From positions 1 through 64,000 of the forward strand of contig NZ_JARVWP010000013.1 of the NCBI RefSeq assembly GCF_029846235.1: 64,000 bases of DNA, in the 5' to 3' direction. The notes under the pieces are model-generated. The model was not told the origin of the DNA. It did not search any database and saw nothing but the letters and a program-made list of their open reading frames with translations. This document shows positions 60,729 through 64,000 of this stretch, in pieces. Made by a program: the position numbers and the translations under genes. The stretch's first letter is position 1, and each line of letters starts with the position of its first letter. Source of the DNA: Bradyrhizobium sp. CER78 (lineage in GTDB: Bacteria > Pseudomonadota > Alphaproteobacteria > Rhizobiales > Xanthobacteraceae).

Positions 60729-61355
60729 CTAGTTCGCCGGAATCATCGCCGCAACCGCACGGTCGACCGGATTGTCGCTTTCGCCGAGACCCGCGATGAC
60801 GCCGGCGCGATCCTCGAGCTTGCGGTTCTGACTCATCTTCTTCTTGGCGTCGATCCGGGTGATCGGCATCCGGAAGCCGACGATGCCGCGCAGCTGCGCC
60901 TTGATGAAATCATCCGGCGCGTCGCTGACCTGCCAGACCTCCTTGCGCGAACTCTCGTGCAGCCTGGTCAGCCGGGTCACGATGTCAAGCAGGCGGTCGA
61001 CATCCTCGAAGAACTCGGCCGAGCCATAGGCGTGGACCGCGACGTAATTCCAGGTCGGCACCACCTTGCCGTGCTCGGCCTTGGTCACATACCAGGATGG
61101 CGTTACATAGGCGTCGGGCCCCATGAAGATCGCCATCGCTTCGCCCACAGCAGGCAGCTTCCACTGCGGATTGGGCCGCGCGACGTGGCCGTACAGCGTG
61201 CCGTAGTCGCCCTCGTTTTCATTGAGGATCAACGGCAGCGGCGTGCCAATCAGGCCGTCCGCGGTCGCGGTAACCAGCGTTGCGAGCTTCGAGGCCCGCA
61301 TCGCGGCGTGGATCGGGCCGAGCTCTTCCAACTTGAAATGCGGCGGCAGGTACAT
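60729..61355 (-). CDS. PaiB-like FMN-binding protein / negative regulator
   Basis: This 208-aa protein belongs to the PaiB/FMN-binding split-barrel family. Conserved parts are MYLPPHF at the start, LATLVTATADGLIGTPLPLIL, YGHVARPNPQWK, IFMGPDAYVTPSWY and TWNYVAVHAYG. The Bacillus PaiB acts as a regulator of proteases; other members may have pyridoxamine-oxidase-like functions. The ATG at 61355 follows AAGAGG. It is divergent from a MocR gene, and MocR regulators often pair with genes of B6 or amine metabolism. Confidence 0.9.
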   Translation of the reverse strand: MYLPPHFKLEELGPIHAAMRASKLATLVTATADGLIGTPLPLILNENEGDYGTLYGHVARPNPQWKLPAVGEAMAIFMGPDAYVTPSWYVTKAEHGKVVPTWNYVAVHAYGSAEFFEDVDRLLDIVTRLTRLHESSRKEVWQVSDAPDDFIKAQLRGIVGFRMPITRIDAKKKMSQNRKLEDRAGVIAGLGESDNPVDRAVAAMIPAN

Positions 61356-61405
61356 CGCGAACCTCTTGGTCGACCTCATCAATTGCTGCTCGCACCATAG
61401 CGCCG

Positions 61406-61456
61406 AAGTGGCCTATGATAAGAGCCACTTTCGATCATAGTGATTGGTCCACTATG
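61406..61456. promoter_or_regulatory. Two dyads in the PaiB/MocR divergent promoter
   Basis: AAGTGGC-N11-GCCACTT (61406-61412 and 61424-61430) and CATAGTG-N7-CACTATG (61436-61442 and 61450-61456) are perfect inverted repeats. Their cores are also direct repeats GATAAGAGCCACT and GATTGGTCCACT. The second overlaps the MocR start codon. They are probable operators of the MocR protein. Confidence 0.55.
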
Positions 61457-62947
61457 CCCCGCCTGCGCGCCACGATCAGCATCCCTTCGCTCGGCGCGGT
61501 CGACCGCGCCGCCGGACAGGTTGGACGCCAGATCGCGCAGGCCCTGCGCGCCGCCATTGCGAGCGGCGAATTGAAGGCCGGGGAATTCCTGCCGTCGACG
61601 CGCGCGCTGTCGGCCTCGCTCGGTGTTGCGCGCGGCACCGTCGCGGAAGCCTTCGAGCAGTTGCAGGCCGAGGGCTATCTGGAATCGCAGGTCGGTGCCG
61701 GCACCCGGGTGGCGCCTACGCTTGCCGAACAAGCACAGCCTGTCGCCGTCGATCGCAGCCCGAGAAAATCCGCGCTGATCCAGCTGCCTGCCCGCGCGGC
61801 GCGGCTTGCCAAAGTGGTGGAAGCCTTCACGCCGATGCCCGAAATCCCGTTTGCGATCGCGGTCCCCGGTGGCGCGGTCGCCCCCGACGACAATTGGCGC
61901 CGGCTCGGCAACCGGGTGCGCGCATCGCGCGCGGCGGCGCCTGCGAGCTATGGCGATCCGCGCGGACTGATGGAACTGCGGCAGGCGATCGCCGACTACG
62001 TGCGCAAATCCCGCGCGGTGCATTGCGAGCCCGAACAGGTCGTGATCACCGCCGGCACGCAACAGGGTCTCTATCTCTCCGGCCGCGTGCTGCTGTCATC
62101 GGGCGATCGTGTGTGGGCCGAGGATCCCGCTTATCCCGGCATGACTGCCGTGCTCGACGATCTCGACCTCGTCACCACGCGCGTTGGCGTCGATGCGCAA
62201 GGCATCGACGTCGATGCCGCGACCGCGGCATGTCCCGATGCGCGCGCGGCATTCGTGACGCCCTCGCATCAATATCCGCTGGGCATGCCGATGAGCATGG
62301 CCCGCCGCAACGCACTGGTGGCGTGGGCGCAGCGCCGCGATGCCTGGATCGTCGAGGACGATTACGACAGCGAGCTGCGCTACGCGGGGCATCCATTCCC
62401 GTCGATGCAAGGTCTCGCGCCGTCACGCGTGATCTATCTGGGTACGCTGAGCAAGGTGCTGTTTCCCTCGCTGCGGCTCGGCTACGTCGTGGCGCCCGCG
62501 CCATTGATCGACGCCTTCGCCGGCGCACGCGCACTGCTCGACCGGCATTCGCCGACCACCGACCAGCATGTGCTGGCGGCCTATATGCGCGAGGGCCTGT
62601 TCGAAGCGCATATCCGGCGGATTCGCGGCGTCTACGCCGCGCGCCGCGCGACATTGATCGCAGCCCTCGCACGGCACATGCCCGATGACGTCACGCTGCA
62701 GCCGAGCGACCAGGGCATGCATCTGCTGCTGTGGCTGCCGCCGCGCTTCGACGACGTGCAACTAGCGAAGGTCGCGCTCGCCGACGGCATCGTCGTGCGG
62801 CCGATCTCGCCGATGTACAAGAGTGAGCCACGGTCGGGCCTCATGCTGGGCTTCGGCGGGTTCGAACCGGACGAGTTGGACGCGGCGGCGATACGGCTGC
62901 GCAGCATCATGGATCAGAGCCGATCGACGCGGCGGACCAGGGCATGA
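61454..62947 (+). CDS. MocR-type regulator (GntR HTH fused to aminotransferase domain)
   Basis: This 497-aa protein has an N-terminal GntR winged helix (about residues 25-90, LPSTRALSASLGVARGTVAEAFEQLQAEGYLES). A fold-type I aminotransferase domain follows, with PLP Lys334 in YLGTLSKVLFPSLRLGY and the motifs VEDDYDSELRY and YGDPRGLMELRQAIADY. MocR proteins sense PLP or amines and control vitamin B6, GABA or taurine genes. It lies divergent from PaiB with dyad operators between them. ATG 61454 is inside the second dyad. Confidence 0.92.
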   Translation: MPRLRATISIPSLGAVDRAAGQVGRQIAQALRAAIASGELKAGEFLPSTRALSASLGVARGTVAEAFEQLQAEGYLESQVGAGTRVAPTLAEQAQPVAVDRSPRKSALIQLPARAARLAKVVEAFTPMPEIPFAIAVPGGAVAPDDNWRRLGNRVRASRAAAPASYGDPRGLMELRQAIADYVRKSRAVHCEPEQVVITAGTQQGLYLSGRVLLSSGDRVWAEDPAYPGMTAVLDDLDLVTTRVGVDAQGIDVDAATAACPDARAAFVTPSHQYPLGMPMSMARRNALVAWAQRRDAWIVEDDYDSELRYAGHPFPSMQGLAPSRVIYLGTLSKVLFPSLRLGYVVAPAPLIDAFAGARALLDRHSPTTDQHVLAAYMREGLFEAHIRRIRGVYAARRATLIAALARHMPDDVTLQPSDQGMHLLLWLPPRFDDVQLAKVALADGIVVRPISPMYKSEPRSGLMLGFGGFEPDELDAAAIRLRSIMDQSRSTRRTRA

Positions 62948-62978
62948 ACTGGTCAGCTGCTGCTCGATGCCGATTGAA

Positions 62979-63569
62979 TTATTTCTGCTCGGCGGGCTCC
63001 GGCCGAATGGTCAAGGTGTGCACGGGCTTCGGCTCGGTCAGCGAATTCGGCGCCGGCCCTGCTGCTCGCTTGGCGGCGTCGGCGCGCGCTTTGGCGTCCT
63101 CGATCAGCGCGGCGCATGTCGATTGATCGATCGTGAACTCGAAGGGGGCGCTGTTATCGGGTGCGAAAAGGACTCGATGGATCACCACTCCATTCTTTTG
63201 AAACAGCGATACGCGGCGATCAAAGCAAAACCTGCCGGCAAATCGAAGTCGCTCCTCATCGCCTTCGGCCTTGTTGCGAGGAAGCATTCCTGCATCATTG
63301 GCCCTGTAATGCACATCGACGACGTTGTCGTGCGCCGTTGCAGATTGGAAGGCGATCGGCACGGTCGCCGGATTTGGCACCTTCGCTTCATGCACGTGAG
63401 CCATCGCATCGATAGAACGAGCAATCGCCTGGGCCATTTCCGCGGGCGTCTTGGGAGGCGTTTGGGGCTCCCGGCGGCTCGCCGTCTGGCCGCCGGCACT
63501 ATCAATTGCGGCTACGACAAGCAGTACCGAAGAAGCTGCGGCTATGAGTGACTTTCGCGGAGAGAACAC
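62979..63569 (-). CDS. Secreted hypothetical protein
   Basis: This 196-aa protein has a signal peptide (SLIAAASSVLLVVAAIDSAGG). A mature part with two Cys (FCFDRRV, STCAALI) follows, with strands such as VPIAFQSATAHDNVVDVHY and NGVVIHRVLFAP, and a Pro-rich C-terminus. The start is GTG (63569); no ATG is available near it. Family unknown. It lies 12 nt downstream of the next small membrane gene, so the two are probably co-transcribed. Confidence 0.68.
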   Translation of the reverse strand: MFSPRKSLIAAASSVLLVVAAIDSAGGQTASRREPQTPPKTPAEMAQAIARSIDAMAHVHEAKVPNPATVPIAFQSATAHDNVVDVHYRANDAGMLPRNKAEGDEERLRFAGRFCFDRRVSLFQKNGVVIHRVLFAPDNSAPFEFTIDQSTCAALIEDAKARADAAKRAAGPAPNSLTEPKPVHTLTIRPEPAEQK

Positions 63570-63581
63570 GCTGTAAGCCCG

Positions 63582-63848
63582 TTATTTTCCGACATGCACG
63601 CCCCGCGGTTCTGGAGGCGCTGTGGGTTGAAGGACATTGTAGAAAATAGCACCAAACATGCACCAGCCGAAGGCGCAAAGAAGAATGCGGAAGTGTTTAC
63701 GGTTGTAGTCAGCGAGCAAGAAGGTGCCGCCGAAATACGAGGAAGGACTAAGATCGCCGGCCAGGTACGCAGCCCAGATCATCCGCAGCAGGGTCCACCC
63801 GAAGACCAACCATCCGAGTATGATCCAGGCGAGAAAAAAGGTGTCCAA
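63582..63848 (-). CDS. Small membrane protein
   Basis: This 88-aa protein has two hydrophobic helices (about residues 4-28, FFLAWIILGWLVFGWTLLRMIW, and 53-72, FRILLCAFGWCMFGAIFYNV). The start is TTG at 63848, with GGAG 7 nt upstream. No function is recognised. It probably forms an operon with the secreted gene downstream. Confidence 0.6.
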   Translation of the reverse strand: MDTFFLAWIILGWLVFGWTLLRMIWAAYLAGDLSPSSYFGGTFLLADYNRKHFRILLCAFGWCMFGAIFYNVLQPTAPPEPRGVHVGK

Positions 63849-63905
63849 TGATGGTCTCCGGCAGGGCGGAGCTGATTGCGCTAGCGATGCCTCTCGGCGC
63901 CGACC

Positions 63906-64000
63906 TTACTGCTCGAACGCCGCCTTGAGCCGGTTGAGCTGCGGCACCAGGGGGTTGCCGATCGAGGAGCGATCCGGTGCCGGCGCATGGATCGTGGTGT
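63906..64000 (-). CDS. Partial gene, C-terminal 30 residues only
   Basis: The frame ends with TAA at 63906-63908 and reads upstream through ...APAPDRSSIGNPLVPQ, NRLKAAFEQ and then the window edge. It lacks a start and most of the protein, so I cannot identify it. Its codon use is like the neighbours, and the frame is open to the edge, which supports a real gene. Confidence 0.4.
   Translation of the reverse strand, partial: TTIHAPAPDRSSIGNPLVPQLNRLKAAFEQ

Overview
The window is high-GC DNA with dense, often 4-base-overlapping genes, GTG/TTG starts, large FecR/T1SS-type repeat proteins, a FUSC/DUF1656/HlyD exporter and a zinc-finger-less L31. Together these point to an alphaproteobacterium of the Bradyrhizobium/Nitrobacteraceae type. 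That assignment is an inference from gene content; no rRNA or tRNA gene was seen.

Layout. 0.1-2.4 kb: an HpaI-type aldolase, a histidine-rich metal-binding protein and decayed DNA. 2.4-10.2 kb: a LysR regulator divergent from a five-gene oxidative/CoA catabolic cluster (nitronate monooxygenase, acyl-CoA synthetase, DUF2855, flavin monooxygenase, NHL protein). 10.4-14.9 kb: a ClC channel, an HNH endonuclease, two small proteins and a frameshifted MFS transporter. 15-18.6 kb: a MarR-FUSC-DUF1656-HlyD efflux operon. 18.6-24.7 kb: a TPR protein, a FecR-domain protein and a 1359-aa protein with four 176-aa repeats. 24.7-33.6 kb: two secreted phosphoesterases, two MauG-like di-haem cytochromes (one coupled to an imelysin) and a LolA-like secreted protein. 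33.8-45.8 kb: a complete but non-canonical type II secretion system (T2SS) with its own prepilin peptidase and a Sel1 protein. 45.9-53.1 kb: a filamentous-haemagglutinin remnant, then a cobalamin riboswitch driving a TonB receptor and a PepSY reductase, preceded by a CobW GTPase and an N-acyl-D-amino-acid deacylase. 53.4-64 kb: unknown secreted proteins, an MsbA-like ABC exporter, rpmE, LysE, PaiB and MocR, small secreted/membrane proteins, and a partial gene at the right edge.

How the genes may work together. The T2SS lies next to secreted phosphoesterases, di-haem cytochromes and an imelysin. CTGTCA(C/T) half-sites, as in PHO boxes, recur in the promoter regions of this block. This recalls phosphate-starvation T2SS such as Hxc/LapA of Pseudomonas and suggests an exported phosphate/metal scavenging system (inference). 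The riboswitch links the TonB receptor to B12 or cobalt, although its sequence looks siderophore-type. Intergenic spaces carry palindromic repeats of at least two families. Several promoters contain perfect palindromes that probably bind local regulators.
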